DNA of 51,601 bases from Xanthomonas cannabis pv. cannabis (GTDB lineage: Bacteria; Pseudomonadota; Gammaproteobacteria; Xanthomonadales; Xanthomonadaceae): positions 1 to 51,601 of the forward strand of contig NZ_JSZE01000019.1 in assembly GCF_000802365.1 (NCBI RefSeq), given 5' to 3'. Of this stretch, positions 1 to 9,092 are shown piece by piece (the stretch's first letter is position 1; each line of letters opens with the position of its first letter). The translations under genes and the position numbers were made by a program. The notes under the pieces are model-generated. The model searched no databases. It was not told where the DNA came from and saw nothing but the letters and a program-made list of their open reading frames with translations.

Positions 1-224
1 ATGCGGCCGGTTACTACAGCTACAAATGGGCCGAAGTGCTCAGCGCCGATGCCTATGCCGCGTTCGAGGAAGCGCCCGAGCAGGTAGCCGAGACCGGCGC
101 CCGTTTCCGCCACGAGGTGTTGTCGCGTGGCGGCAGCCGCAGCGCGGCCGACAACTTCCGCGCCTTCCGTGGCCGCGCGCCCCGGATCGACGCGTTGCTG
201 CGGCATAACGGCATGGCCGGCTGA
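1..224 (+). CDS. M3-family zinc metallopeptidase (oligopeptidase A / dipeptidyl carboxypeptidase), C-terminal end only
   Basis: Only the last ~73 codons are present; the reading frame enters from the left edge (first full codon at base 3) and stops at 222-224. The visible peptide starts AAGYYSYKWAEVLSADAY and later carries a GGSR motif and an FRGRAP segment. These are the standard C-terminal signature of M3 thimet-type oligopeptidases such as Dcp and PrlC, in which the GYYSY region lines the substrate channel. The catalytic HEXXH motif would lie upstream, outside the window. These enzymes degrade short peptides in the cytoplasm or periplasm; Dcp and PrlC cannot be told apart from this tail. 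Confidence 0.85.
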   Translation, partial: AAGYYSYKWAEVLSADAYAAFEEAPEQVAETGARFRHEVLSRGGSRSAADNFRAFRGRAPRIDALLRHNGMAG

Positions 225-322
225 ACCGGGAATGGGGAATCGGGATCGGGGAGTGGCAAGGGCGATCTCCCGGCACACCGATTCCCCATTCCCCATTCCG
301 CGCGGCGTCCAGCGCCGCGTAG

Positions 323-1531
323 TTACACCCGGCCGAACACCAGCGTGCCGTTGGTGCCGCCAAAGCCGAAGCTGTTGGACATCACCGTGTTCAAGCTGGC
401 GTTCTGGGTTTGCCGCAGGATCGGGAAACCTTCCGCGCGCGGGTCCAGTTCTTCGATATGCGCCGAGCCGGCCATGAACCCATCGCGCAACATCAGCAGG
501 CTGAAGATCGCTTCGTGCACGCTGGCCGAGCCCAGCGAATGGCCGGACAACGCCTTGGTCGAGGACAGCGGCGGCACGTTGTCGCCGAACACCTCGCGCA
601 CTGCGCCCAGTTCGGTGACATCGCCCAGCGGTGTCGAGGTGCCGTGCGTGTTGAGGTAATCGATGGGGCGATCCAGCCCCTGCATGGCCATGTGCATGCA
701 ACGCACCGCGCCCTCGCCGCTGGGGGCGACCATGTCCGCGCCATCGGAAGTCACGCCGTAGCCCAGCAATTCGGCATGGATGCGTGCGCCGCGCGCGATG
801 GCGTGGTCGTAGTCTTCCAGCACCAGCATGCCGCCGCCGCTGCTGATGACGAAGCCGTCGCGCTGCGCGTCGTACGGGCGCGATGCCACCGCCGGGCGAT
901 CGTTGAAGCCGGTGGACAGCGCACCCATCGCATCGAACATCACGCTCATGGTCCAGTGCAGTTCTTCGCCGGCGCCGGCGAACATCACGTCCTGCGCGCC
1001 ATGGCGGATCAGATCCGCTGCCGCACCGATGCAATGCGCCGAGGTCGCACACGCGGCTGACAACGAATAGCTCAGCCCACGGATCTTGAACGCGGTGGCC
1101 AGCGAGGCCGATACCGCCGAGCACATCGTGCGCGGCACCATGTACGGGCCGACCTTGCGCACGCCACGGTTGCGCAGCAGATCGGCGGTTTCCACCTGCC
1201 ACTGGCTGGAGCCGCCGCCGGAGCCGGCGATCACGCCGGTGCGCAGATCGCTGACCTGTTCGGCACTCAAGCCGGCATCGGCGATCGCATCGCGCATGGC
1301 CAGATAGGCGTACGCCGAGGCATCGCCCATGAAGCGCTTGAGCTTGCGGTCGATCAACGCGTCCAGGTCCAGTGTGACCGCGCCCCCCACCTGGCTGCGC
1401 AAACCGGCATCGGCATGATCGGGCAGTGCGGTGATGCCGGAGCGGCTTTGGCGCAGTGCAGTGGAGACAGTGTCCAGATCATTGCCCAGACACGAATTGA
1501 TGCCCATTCCGGTAACGACAACACGGCGCAT
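323..1531 (-). CDS. fabB: 3-oxoacyl-ACP synthase I (FabB)
   Basis: This 402-residue protein is a condensing enzyme of type II fatty-acid synthesis that extends acyl-ACP with malonyl-ACP, including the unsaturated intermediates made by FabA. The catalytic triad is visible: nucleophile Cys161 in [12 protein letters not shown], His296 in [11 protein letters not shown] and His331 in [10 protein letters not shown]. The glycine-rich end [12 protein letters not shown] is typical of KAS enzymes. Length matches E. coli FabB (about 406). The ATG at 1531 overlaps the fabA stop by one base (TGATG on the minus strand), so the two genes are translationally coupled. The fabA-fabB pairing argues for FabB rather than FabF. 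Confidence 0.97.
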   Translation of the reverse strand: MRRVVVTGMGINSCLGNDLDTVSTALRQSRSGITALPDHADAGLRSQVGGAVTLDLDALIDRKLKRFMGDASAYAYLAMRDAIADAGLSAEQVSDLRTGVIAGSGGGSSQWQVETADLLRNRGVRKVGPYMVPRTMCSAVSASLATAFKIRGLSYSLSAACATSAHCIGAAADLIRHGAQDVMFAGAGEELHWTMSVMFDAMGALSTGFNDRPAVASRPYDAQRDGFVISSGGGMLVLEDYDHAIARGARIHAELLGYGVTSDGADMVAPSGEGAVRCMHMAMQGLDRPIDYLNTHGTSTPLGDVTELGAVREVFGDNVPPLSSTKALSGHSLGSASVHEAIFSLLMLRDGFMAGSAHIEELDPRAEGFPILRQTQNASLNTVMSNSFGFGGTNGTLVFGRV

Positions 1532-2046
1532 CAGAAGCTCTCCGTTGAAGTGAACATGCCCACGCGCAGATCCTTGGCGGTATAGATCTCACGCCCGTCA
1601 ACGAGCATGCGTGCATCGGTCTGCGCCATCACCAGCTTGCGGTTGATCACGCGGCTGACATCGATCTCGTAGCTCACCAGGGTGGCGCTGGGCAGCACCT
1701 GTCCGGTGAACTTGACCTCCCCACAGCCCAGGGCGCGGCCGCGGCCGGGCGCGCCGATCCAGGTCAGGAAAAAGCCGGTGAGCTGCCACATCGCATCCAG
1801 GCCCAGGCAACCGGGCATCACCGGGTCACCGATGAAATGGCAGCCGAAGAACCACAGGTCCGGGCGGATATCCAATTCGGCGCGAATTACGCCCTTGCCG
1901 TGTGCACCGCCGGTGTCGCTGATCTCGGTGATGCGGTCGAACATCAGCATCGGATCGTTCGGCAGCCTGCCGCTGTCGGGCCCAAACAATTCTCCACGCG
2001 CGCTGGCAAGCAATTGGTCGCGCGAGTACGCACTTTGACGAGTCAT
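1531..2046 (-). CDS. fabA: 3-hydroxydecanoyl-ACP dehydratase/isomerase (FabA)
   Basis: This 171-residue enzyme dehydrates 3-hydroxydecanoyl-ACP and isomerises the product to the cis-3 form, the branch point to unsaturated fatty acids. The core [20 protein letters not shown] carries catalytic His70 and Asp84 at the same numbers as E. coli FabA, which supports the chosen ATG at 2046 ([22 protein letters not shown] aligns with the family N-terminus). A longer in-frame start at 2112 would add 22 unconserved residues. It is the first gene of a fabA-fabB operon and is divergent from dinB. Cytoplasmic homodimer. Confidence 0.97.
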   Translation of the reverse strand: MTRQSAYSRDQLLASARGELFGPDSGRLPNDPMLMFDRITEISDTGGAHGKGVIRAELDIRPDLWFFGCHFIGDPVMPGCLGLDAMWQLTGFFLTWIGAPGRGRALGCGEVKFTGQVLPSATLVSYEIDVSRVINRKLVMAQTDARMLVDGREIYTAKDLRVGMFTSTESF

Positions 2047-2381
2047 GACGAACGTGTCCTGCAAGGAGCGAGAGGCAAGGTCGGCAAGGGTGCATGAGCC
2101 CGCGCGGTTCAATCAAACGTTTTATCCGTACGCATGCGTGCTGTTTCCAGCCGTTTGCGCTGTTCATCAGGGCCGGATTGCATGTGGAACGGCAGCATGC
2201 CGACATGCCGTCTCTGGGGAGCGCATGGTTGGCTCTGCAGCTGTGCCTTCCAGGCGTGATCGCTGGTGTTCGATGGCCGGTCGCGCCCGTTTGCCGCTTA
2301 CATCGTGCGCGATCGCCGCTCAAGGCATGAGACGGCGCTGGCTTATCATGGATGCAGACCTGCAATAGAGAAACCAGCTTG
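2047..2381. other. Divergent intergenic region between fabA and dinB
   Basis: The 335 bases contain no convincing gene. They must hold the fabAB promoter (minus) and the dinB promoter (plus). A self-complementary AAACGTTT lies at 2115-2122, about 70 bases upstream of the fabA start, within an AT-rich patch and is a possible operator, but such an 8-mer can occur by chance. No clear -10/-35 pair stood out for either gene, and I saw no LexA box in front of dinB. Confidence 0.4.
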
Positions 2382-3461
2382 ATGCGCAAGATCGTGCACG
2401 TGGACATGGATGCGTTCTACGCATCCGTGGAGCAACGTGACGACCCAGGCCTGCGCGGCAAGCCGGTGGTGGTGGCCTGGCGCGGCGCGCGCTCGGTGGT
2501 GTGCGCGGCCTCATACGAAGCGCGCACCTTCGGCATCCGCTCGGCGATGCCGGCCCTGCGCGCCGAGCGCCTGTGTCCGGATGCGGTGTTCGTGCCGCCG
2601 GATTTTGCCCGCTACAAGGCGGTGTCGCGGCAGGTGCGCGAGATCTTCCATCGGCATACCGATCTGGTCGAACCGCTGTCGCTGGACGAAGCCTATCTGG
2701 ATGTCACCCAGGCCAAGACCGGCCTGCAGCTGGCCACCGAAATCGCGCAGCTGATCCGCACCCAGATCCGTGAAGAAACCCAGCTCACCGCATCGGCCGG
2801 CATCGCGCCGAACAAGTTCCTGGCCAAGATCGCCTCGGACTGGCGCAAGCCCGATGGCCAGTTCGTGATCGCGCCCAGCCGCGTGGACGCGTTCCTGCTG
2901 CCGCTCAAGGTCAATCGCATTCCCGGCGTGGGCAAGGTGATGGACGGCAAGCTGGCGGCGTTGGGCATCGTCACCGTGGCCGATCTACGCCTGCGCCCGC
3001 TGGAAGAATTGCAGGCGCATTTCGGCAGCTTCGGGCAGAGCCTGTATCGCCGCGCGCGGGGCATCGATGAGCGCCCGGTGGAGCCGGACCAGGAAGTGCA
3101 ATCGGTCTCTTCGGAAGACACCTTCAGCGAAGATCTTGCGCTTGATGCGCTGGACCCGCACATCCTGCGCCTGGCCGAAAAAACCTGGCTGGCCACGCGC
3201 CGCACCGAACGCATCGGCCGGACGGTGGTGCTGAAATTGAAGACCTCCAATTTTCGTATCTTGACGCGCTCCCACACGCCCGAGCAGCCACCGGCCTCGT
3301 TCGAGGCGTTGGCGCAGATTGCGCTGGCGCTGACCCGACGCGTGGAGTTGCCCGGCGACACGCGCTATCGCCTGGTCGGTGTCGGGCTGAGCGGTTTCAG
3401 CGATGTGGAAGAGGGCGCGGTGCAGGGGCAGTTGTTCGGCGAGGTCTCGCAGGCGCCGTGA
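2382..3461 (+). CDS. dinB: DNA polymerase IV (Y-family translesion polymerase)
   Basis: This 359-residue error-prone polymerase extends mismatched ends and bypasses lesions. The N-terminus MRKIVHVDMDAFYASVEQRD carries the metal-binding Asp8, and SLDEAYLDV holds the second acidic pair. The helix-hairpin-helix thumb motif (RIPGVGKVMDGKLAALGI) follows, then the little-finger domain. The C-terminus ends in GQLFGEVSQAP, where QLFGE resembles a beta-clamp-binding motif. The start is placed at the ATG 2382 because homology begins there; an upstream ATG at 2352 would add 10 unrelated residues. The gene stands alone, divergent from fabA. Confidence 0.96.
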   Translation: MRKIVHVDMDAFYASVEQRDDPGLRGKPVVVAWRGARSVVCAASYEARTFGIRSAMPALRAERLCPDAVFVPPDFARYKAVSRQVREIFHRHTDLVEPLSLDEAYLDVTQAKTGLQLATEIAQLIRTQIREETQLTASAGIAPNKFLAKIASDWRKPDGQFVIAPSRVDAFLLPLKVNRIPGVGKVMDGKLAALGIVTVADLRLRPLEELQAHFGSFGQSLYRRARGIDERPVEPDQEVQSVSSEDTFSEDLALDALDPHILRLAEKTWLATRRTERIGRTVVLKLKTSNFRILTRSHTPEQPPASFEALAQIALALTRRVELPGDTRYRLVGVGLSGFSDVEEGAVQGQLFGEVSQAP

Positions 3462-3580
3462 GCGCGTGCCCGCCGGCGTTGCCGCGCGCGTAGACGGGTA
3501 AAACGGCTGCGCTCGCGCGGTGACGCGGCCTGAATCCCGCACTGCATACACTGCCGCGTTCCCCGCACGAGGCCATCCGA

Positions 3581-4231
3581 ATGTTTGCGTATCCGCTGGT
3601 GATTTTCGATCTGGACGGCACCCTGGTGGACAGCGCGCCCAATATCGCCGAAGCCCTCAATGACACCTTGCAGGAGCTGGGGCTGGAGCAGTTCAGCGAA
3701 TCCACCATCCGCGGCTGGATCGGCGAAGGGGTGCAGGCGCTCCTGGCCGCTGCACTGCGCGAAGCCGGCAGCACGGACGATGCGGCCACGGTCATGCCGG
3801 TGATGATGCGGCATTACGAAGCATGCCTGCTGCACGACCCGCAGCTGTACCCGGGTGTCGCGCAGGCATTGCACGGCCTGCGCGATGCCGGGGCGACGCT
3901 GGCGCTATGCACCAACAAGCCATCGCGATTCATCGCACCGCTGCTGGAGCATCTGGGCATCGCCGCGTCCTTCAGCAGCGTGCTTGGTGGCGATTCGTTG
4001 CCGCAGCGCAAGCCCGACCCGACGCCGCTGCTGCACCTGGCCACGCAGTTCCGGTACACGCCGCAGCAATGTTTGATGGTCGGCGATTCGGGCACTGACG
4101 CGGCAGCGGCGAATGCCGCCAATATGCCGCTGGCCATGGTGCGTTACGGTTATCTGCGCGGCTTCGACGTGCAGGGCTCCGGTGCGGTGGCCATTGTCGA
4201 TGACATGCGGGAACTGCTGGCGTTGACGTAG
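3581..4231 (+). CDS. gph: Phosphoglycolate phosphatase (HAD superfamily)
   Basis: This 216-residue HAD hydrolase dephosphorylates 2-phosphoglycolate, which arises from repair of oxidised DNA ends. Motif I is FDLDGTLVDSAP with nucleophile Asp10 and general acid Asp12. The motif II Thr lies in LCTNKPSRF, the motif III Lys in QRKPDPTPLLH, and motif IV is MVGDSGTDAAAA. The alpha-helical cap (residues ~15-85) is that of Gph-type enzymes. Xanthomonads carry more than one gph-like gene, so the substrate is inferred from family. It follows dinB by 119 bases on the same strand. Confidence 0.9.
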   Translation: MFAYPLVIFDLDGTLVDSAPNIAEALNDTLQELGLEQFSESTIRGWIGEGVQALLAAALREAGSTDDAATVMPVMMRHYEACLLHDPQLYPGVAQALHGLRDAGATLALCTNKPSRFIAPLLEHLGIAASFSSVLGGDSLPQRKPDPTPLLHLATQFRYTPQQCLMVGDSGTDAAAANAANMPLAMVRYGYLRGFDVQGSGAVAIVDDMRELLALT

Positions 4232-4608
4232 TCTGCTCGGCGGGACCAGCGCAGGAACAGGCATCGCCCGCCACGTCGTGCAGCGACGACCATCGCCGGA
4301 GCTGGCGGCGTAGGTCGCCCTAGGTGATGGTCTTTCGCGTGATCGCCGCCCCGGCCAGCTGCCAGGTGCCGCCACCGCGATCCACGCGCGTCATCGGTGG
4401 TGGATGAGCTGCGCCACGCTGCGCAGCCCGTACACGGCCACGCCCGCATGGCGTTTCGTTTTGAGAATGAATCGCATCTGTGTAGAATGCGCGGCCAGGC
4501 TTGACTGCATCGGCGCGCCCGCGCGTCGTTACGCCTGTTGACGCATTACCCCCACCGTATCACCTCAAGCCGTCGCCAGAGGTCTATCTCCTGTCGAGAG
4601 GTTTGAGA
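4232..4608. other. Intergenic region upstream of the ferric-catecholate receptor
   Basis: The 377 bases before the chosen receptor start contain no recognisable gene. The right end holds a promoter-like element (4461-4488, listed separately) and then a leader of about 120 bases. The receptor frame can be extended back to a TTG at 4501, but that adds 36 residues ahead of a normal signal peptide and I regard them as untranslated. Confidence 0.5.
4461..4488 (+). promoter_or_regulatory. Candidate sigma-70 promoter overlapping a Fur-like site
   Basis: TTGAGA (4461-4466), a 16-base spacer and TAGAAT (4483-4488) form a reasonable promoter. The segment GAGAATGAATCGCAT inside it resembles the inverted repeat of a Fur box (GATAATGATAATCATTATC), with about 10 of 19 positions matching. 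A Fur site here would fit iron repression of the receptor and esterase. The match is partial, so the call is tentative. Confidence 0.4.
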
Positions 4609-6876
4609 ATGTCCGCATCACGCCGGTCATGGATGTCTGCGTCTGCATGTCGTCCCGTGTTGTCCCACCGTCAGCTGGTCCAGGCTATTGCGCTCTGCTG
4701 TGGCAGCGGCATTTGCAGCGCATCGGCTGAAGACGTTGCCGCTGAGCCGCGGTCGCTGGACACCGTGCACGTCACCGCCGCGCAGATTGCACGCCAGGCC
4801 TTGGGGTCATCCGTGATCACCGCCGAAGACATCGAACGGCGGCCACCGGTCAACGATCTGTCGCAGTTGCTGCGCACCATGCCGGGCGTCAACCTCACCG
4901 GCAACAGCGCCTCCGGCCAGTACGGCAACAACCGCCAGATCGATCTGCGCGGCATGGGCCCGGAAAACACGCTGATTCTGGTCGATGGCAAACCGGTGGG
5001 ATCGCGCGATGCGGTGCGCATGGGCCGCAGCGGCGAGCGTAATACGCGCGGCGACACCAACTGGGTGCCGGCCGAAGCGGTGGAGCGCATCGAAGTGCTG
5101 CGTGGCCCGGCCGCGGCACGGTATGGCTCCGGTGCCTCCGGCGGCGTGGTCAACATCATCACCAAGAAGCCGACCGGCGATCTGAGCGGCTCGATGAGCA
5201 TGTTCGGCCTGGTGCCGCAGCACAGTGCCGAAGGCGGCGGCCAGCGTGCCGGCTTCCAGCTCAGCGGACCGCTGACCGATACCTTCTCCTTCCGCCTGTA
5301 TGGAAACCTCAACAAGACCGATCCGGATTCGCTGGAGCTCAATCGCCGCTTCGCCAGCAGTACTGCGGCGGTGCCGCCGGCCGGGCGCGAGGGCGTGCGT
5401 AACAAGGACATCAACGGCCTGCTGCGCTGGGATCCGAGCGAAGGCCAGGTGATCGAACTCGATGCCGGCCTCAGCCGCCAGGGCAATCTGTATGCCGGCG
5501 ATCGCGCGGTCAGCGCCGATGGCCTGGCCGGTGCCGATCTGGGCGCACTGTTCGGCAGCGAAACCAACACCATGATCCGCCGCACCGCCTCGCTGACCCA
5601 TCGCGGCACCTGGGCGCTCGGCACCTCCCGCCTCACCGCCGCGTACGAAGGCACCGACAATACCCGCCTCAACGAAGGCCTGGCCGGCGGATCGGAAGGC
5701 TCCATTGCCGCGGGCCTGCTGGACTCCACCGCCACGCTCGACAATCTCAATATCGATGGCGAATTCAATCTGCCCCTGCAGGCCTGGGCCGAGCAGGTGC
5801 TGACGTTCGGCTTCGAGCGCCGCCAGAGCCGCCTCAGCGATGCGTATTCGACGTCGCAGACGGTGAGTGCCGGCGGTGGTTTCCCCGGCCTTCCCAACGG
5901 GACGCGCAGCCCGCGCAGCGAGGCCACGCTCAGCGCGGTGTATCTGGAAGACAACATCTACGCCAGCGAGCGGCTGACGCTGACGCCGGGTGTGCGGCTG
6001 GATCACCACAGCCAGTTCGGCAACAACCTCAGCCCCAGCCTCAACGTGCAGTACAAGCTCAGCGAAGACTGGTTGCTCAAGGGCGGCATCGCGCGCGCCT
6101 TCAAGGCGCCCAACCTGTATCAGTCCAACGCCAATTATCTGTATTACACGCGCGGCAATGGCTGTCCGGTGCTGTTCCCCAATCTTGGCTCGGGCTGCTA
6201 TATCCAGGGCAACGACGATCTCGATCCGGAGACCAGCATCAACAAGGAAGTCGGTATCGAGTGGGCCCCACAGACCGGTCACCATGCCTCACTGACGTAC
6301 TTCCATAATGCCTACGACGACAAGATCGTCGCCGGGATGGTGCCGGTCGGCGTCACGGTCGACAGACGCGGGCAGGTGTTCCAGTGGACCAATGCATCGG
6401 AAGCGATCGTGCAAGGGGTGGAAGGCAATCTCACCCTGCCGCTGCTGGGCGAGCAGGGCCGCGTGTTGAAGTGGAATACCAATGTCACCTACATGATCGA
6501 GAACAAGAACACCGCAACTGATCAGCCGCTATCGGTGATCCCGGAATACACGGTCAACACCACGCTCGATTGGCAACCGACCCAGGCCTTGTCGTTGCTG
6601 CTTACCGGCACCTTCTACGGCAAGCAGGAGTCGGCCACGCAATCGAGCACCAGCGGTGGCGCCATCGCCCCCGACGCGCGCGACCCCTACGATCTATGGG
6701 GCGTCAGTGCACGTTACCGCATCACCCGTAAGGTCAGCGTGGGCATCGGTGTGGACAATCTGTTCGACACCCGCCTGTTCCGCGAAGGCACCAATAACAC
6801 CGGCGGTGCAGCGGGTGCAGCCACCTACAACGAGCCCGGTCGCGCGTATTGGGCGAGCCTGAGTTTTGGTTTCTAA
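4609..6876 (+). CDS. TonB-dependent ferric-catecholate (enterobactin-type) receptor
   Basis: This 755-residue outer-membrane receptor closely follows FepA/PfeA/BfeA. After a signal peptide (residues 1-40, ending SASA) come a TonB-box-like LDTVHV (50-55), the plug domain with LRTMPGVNLTGNS, NNRQIDLRGMGPENTLI and RYGSGASGGVVNIITKKP, and then a 22-strand-type barrel ending in the aromatic residue Phe (SLSFGF). Two cysteines in a barrel loop (GNGCPVLFPNLGSGC) match the disulfide loop of FepA-type receptors. The ATG at 4609 is chosen for its upstream GAGAGG ribosome site and normal signal peptide. It is followed 52 bases later by a periplasmic esterase, the PfeA-PfeE/FepA-IroE pairing. Expected role: import of ferric catecholate siderophores, probably made by other bacteria. 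Confidence 0.93.
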   Translation: MSASRRSWMSASACRPVLSHRQLVQAIALCCGSGICSASAEDVAAEPRSLDTVHVTAAQIARQALGSSVITAEDIERRPPVNDLSQLLRTMPGVNLTGNSASGQYGNNRQIDLRGMGPENTLILVDGKPVGSRDAVRMGRSGERNTRGDTNWVPAEAVERIEVLRGPAAARYGSGASGGVVNIITKKPTGDLSGSMSMFGLVPQHSAEGGGQRAGFQLSGPLTDTFSFRLYGNLNKTDPDSLELNRRFASSTAAVPPAGREGVRNKDINGLLRWDPSEGQVIELDAGLSRQGNLYAGDRAVSADGLAGADLGALFGSETNTMIRRTASLTHRGTWALGTSRLTAAYEGTDNTRLNEGLAGGSEGSIAAGLLDSTATLDNLNIDGEFNLPLQAWAEQVLTFGFERRQSRLSDAYSTSQTVSAGGGFPGLPNGTRSPRSEATLSAVYLEDNIYASERLTLTPGVRLDHHSQFGNNLSPSLNVQYKLSEDWLLKGGIARAFKAPNLYQSNANYLYYTRGNGCPVLFPNLGSGCYIQGNDDLDPETSINKEVGIEWAPQTGHHASLTYFHNAYDDKIVAGMVPVGVTVDRRGQVFQWTNASEAIVQGVEGNLTLPLLGEQGRVLKWNTNVTYMIENKNTATDQPLSVIPEYTVNTTLDWQPTQALSLLLTGTFYGKQESATQSSTSGGAIAPDARDPYDLWGVSARYRITRKVSVGIGVDNLFDTRLFREGTNNTGGAAGAATYNEPGRAYWASLSFGF

Positions 6877-6928
6877 CAGCAATTTAGCACCGCGCGCGAA
6901 CGTGGGCGCAGGACAAGGAGAGCATGCA

Positions 6929-7885
6929 GTGACGCGACATGATTCCTGGCGGCCTGCGTGTGCCGGTGTGCTGATGTGGATCGTCGGCACGGTGCCGGCA
7001 TTCGCACAGCCGGACCTGAGCCGCACGATCGGCAGCACAGTTGCCGATCGTCCCAGTGCCTCGTATGTCTTCAGCGCATTGCGCCTGGATTCGGCCGATG
7101 GCCAACGCCACTACCGCGTGCGCATTGCCACCCCCAAAGCGGCGCCGCCGGCCGCGGGATATCCGGTGGTGTATCTGCTGGATGGCAATGCGGCATTGAT
7201 GGAACTGGATGAACGCCTGCTCGACAGCCTGTCCACCCACGGCGATGCGCCGGTGCTGGTGTTCATCGCCGACGACAGCGCGTTGCGCATCGATGCGATG
7301 GGGCGCAGCCTGGACTACACGCCTGCGCGCTACGGCGACGGGCGGGTGGAAACCGATCCGCTGAATCCGCAGCGCAGGACCGGCGGCGCGGCAGCATTCA
7401 CGCAGCTAATCGCAACACGCATTCGCCCACAGGTGCAAGCGCGTGTGGCGGTGGATCGTCAGCGGCAGACCCTGTGGGGCCATTCGTATGGCGGGCTGTT
7501 CGTGCTGCAGGTGTTGCTGACGCAGCCGCAGTTGTTCCAGCACTACGTCGCGGTCGATCCATCGCTGTGGTGGGGCGATGGACTTGTCATGCAGCAGGCA
7601 CGGCGTGTGGTCGCCCATGCACGGGAGGGTTCGGCAGGCACGCAGCCATCCAGGCGTCGGCTGACGCTGATGGCAGGTGAGGGCGCATCACCAGCGAACA
7701 ATGCAAAACCGGATCGTCCGGTGCGGCCGCGTGCAGATCCACAGGCCGCACAGCGCCTCGTCACGTTGCTGTCGTCGTTACCTGGCCTCACCGCCGACTA
7801 TCAACCGCTGCCAGGCCTCAGCCATGGCCAGACGTTAGGCGCATCGCTCGCGCCAACGTTGCAGGATGTAGCGACGCATCGATGA
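6929..7885 (+). CDS. Periplasmic esterase of the IroE/PfeE type (ferric-siderophore hydrolase)
   Basis: This 318-residue alpha/beta hydrolase is of the Esterase-D/Fes superfamily. The GTG at 6929 is chosen because AAGGAG sits 8 bases upstream and it opens a clear signal peptide (about 26 residues, ending AFA-QPDL); longer in-frame versions start within the receptor gene. The nucleophile elbow is GHSYGG with Ser186, and the likely catalytic His299 lies in GLSHGQTLG. The YPVVYLLDGNAAL strand near the N-terminus is typical of IroE. It would linearise ferric-enterobactin-like trilactones in the periplasm so that iron can be released. Operon with the receptor upstream, presumably iron-regulated. 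Confidence 0.87.
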   Translation: MTRHDSWRPACAGVLMWIVGTVPAFAQPDLSRTIGSTVADRPSASYVFSALRLDSADGQRHYRVRIATPKAAPPAAGYPVVYLLDGNAALMELDERLLDSLSTHGDAPVLVFIADDSALRIDAMGRSLDYTPARYGDGRVETDPLNPQRRTGGAAAFTQLIATRIRPQVQARVAVDRQRQTLWGHSYGGLFVLQVLLTQPQLFQHYVAVDPSLWWGDGLVMQQARRVVAHAREGSAGTQPSRRRLTLMAGEGASPANNAKPDRPVRPRADPQAAQRLVTLLSSLPGLTADYQPLPGLSHGQTLGASLAPTLQDVATHR

Positions 7886-7991
7886 CCTTCCATCAAGCAG
7901 GCGTTCGAGGATAACCCGCTCGACAAGCACGCTGCTGCGGATCGCAGTGTTGGCGCCCACGCATGCTGCGGTGACACCTCGGCGTAGGCAC

Positions 7992-8384
7992 TTAATCCTC
8001 GCGCGTTTCGCTCAGGTCCGCAGTATCTGCGCCTGCTTCGCCCATGTCGCCATGCGCGTCGTCATTGTCGGCACGCGCGTAATGCACGGTTTCCACCGGT
8101 CCGCCAACCGCGCGGCCGCGCACCGGCAACAGCGCGCTGGCCGCTTCGTATTCGGCCAGCAGGGCGTGGCGCCGCGCTTCCGGCACGTCCTGCCAGTGGC
8201 AATCGGACAGCGCACCTTCCAGCGAATACAGCAGATTGAGGCTGGGCTTGAAGCCGGCACGGCGTACCTTCACGAATGCGCCCACCGCACCGACGGCTTG
8301 CAGGTCCTGCTGCGTGCGCAGCCCGACCTGGCGCAGCCATGCCGCGCTCTTGGGGCCGATGTTGCGCAGCCGTTCGGTGGTCAC
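7992..8384 (-). CDS. TfoX/Sxy C-terminal-domain protein
   Basis: This 130-residue protein consists mainly of a TfoX C-terminal domain: the opening TTERLRNIGPKSAAWLRQVG is the helix-hairpin-helix-like start of that family, and FKPSLNLLYSLEGAL is also diagnostic. The N-terminal TfoX domain found in Sxy/TfoX competence regulators is absent. The last 30 residues form an acidic tail rich in Asp, Glu and Ala. The GTG start at 8384 overlaps the msrC stop by four bases (GTGA), so it is coupled to msrC. The function of stand-alone C-terminal domains is not established; a role in competence is only an inference. Confidence 0.8.
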   Translation of the reverse strand: MTTERLRNIGPKSAAWLRQVGLRTQQDLQAVGAVGAFVKVRRAGFKPSLNLLYSLEGALSDCHWQDVPEARRHALLAEYEAASALLPVRGRAVGGPVETVHYARADNDDAHGDMGEAGADTADLSETRED

Positions 8385-8863
8385 GTCAGCGCATCCACAA
8401 AGACCTGCGCAATCGCTTCCAGGCCGCGTTGGTCGTCCGCATCGAAGCGGTCCAGCTCCGGGCTGTCCAGATCCAGCACGCCGATTAACGCATCGCCCTT
8501 GACCAGCGGAATCACCAGCTCCGAGCGCGATGCCGAGTCGCAGGCGATATGCCCGGGAAACGCATCCACGTCGGCAATGCGCTGGCTCTGCCGGGTGCTG
8601 GCCGCTGCGCCGCACACGCCCTTGTCCAGCGGAATGCGCACGCATGCCGGAAGACCCTGGAACGGTCCCACCACCAGTTCGCGGCCGTCGTAGAAATAAA
8701 ATCCGGCCCAGTTGAGCGAGGGCAGGGAGTTGAAGATCAGCGCAGCCAGATTGGCGGCATTGGCGATCCGGTCCGGCTCGCCGTGCACCAGGGCCTGGGC
8801 CTGGGCGGTTAGCTGGGCATATTGTTCCGGCTTGCTGCCGGTCAGCGAAGAGGTGGCGAACAT
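8381..8863 (-). CDS. msrC: Free methionine-(R)-sulfoxide reductase (GAF-domain, fRMsr)
   Basis: This 160-residue single GAF-domain enzyme reduces free methionine-R-sulfoxide with thioredoxin. Typical signatures are NWAGFYFYDG, VGPFQGLPACVRIPLDKGVCG and FPGHIACDSASRSELVIPL. Three cysteines in that stretch (in ACV, VCG and ACD) correspond to the active-site cysteines of the family, and the length matches. It is the first gene of a two-gene operon with the TfoX-C protein and is divergent from bioD. Confidence 0.93.
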   Translation of the reverse strand: MFATSSLTGSKPEQYAQLTAQAQALVHGEPDRIANAANLAALIFNSLPSLNWAGFYFYDGRELVVGPFQGLPACVRIPLDKGVCGAAASTRQSQRIADVDAFPGHIACDSASRSELVIPLVKGDALIGVLDLDSPELDRFDADDQRGLEAIAQVFVDALT

Positions 8864-8940
8864 GGCCGAAGTTTAGCAGCGGTGCTCTGCGGCGGCATGG
8901 CGCGCTAGCGCAGGGCAGCCGTGCAACGCGGCGCTTCGCG

Positions 8941-8976
8941 GCGCCCCCCGGCGCCCCCCGGCGCCCCCCGGCGCCC
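8941..8976. repeat. Short tandem repeat, 10-base unit GCGCCCCCCG
   Basis: Three exact head-to-tail copies (8941-8950, 8951-8960, 8961-8970) are followed by a partial copy (8971-8976). They lie in the 229-base divergent gap between msrC and bioD. The C-runs make this a likely slippage site; any effect on the flanking promoters is speculative. Confidence 0.9.
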
Positions 8977-9092
8977 GTGGCCGGCGCGCCGCCTGCCGCA
9001 GCAACTGCTTGCCGGCTCAGCGTCGAGTACGGATGCGCACGCTATGCTGCGCGCCCTCACGGCAATGGCGGCGCGGCCGCAGGACCTGACCG

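Noticed and set aside
4671-6285. Long minus-strand frames opposite the ferric-catecholate receptor
   Set aside because: Antisense to a clear TonB-dependent receptor; no motifs, no ribosome sites.
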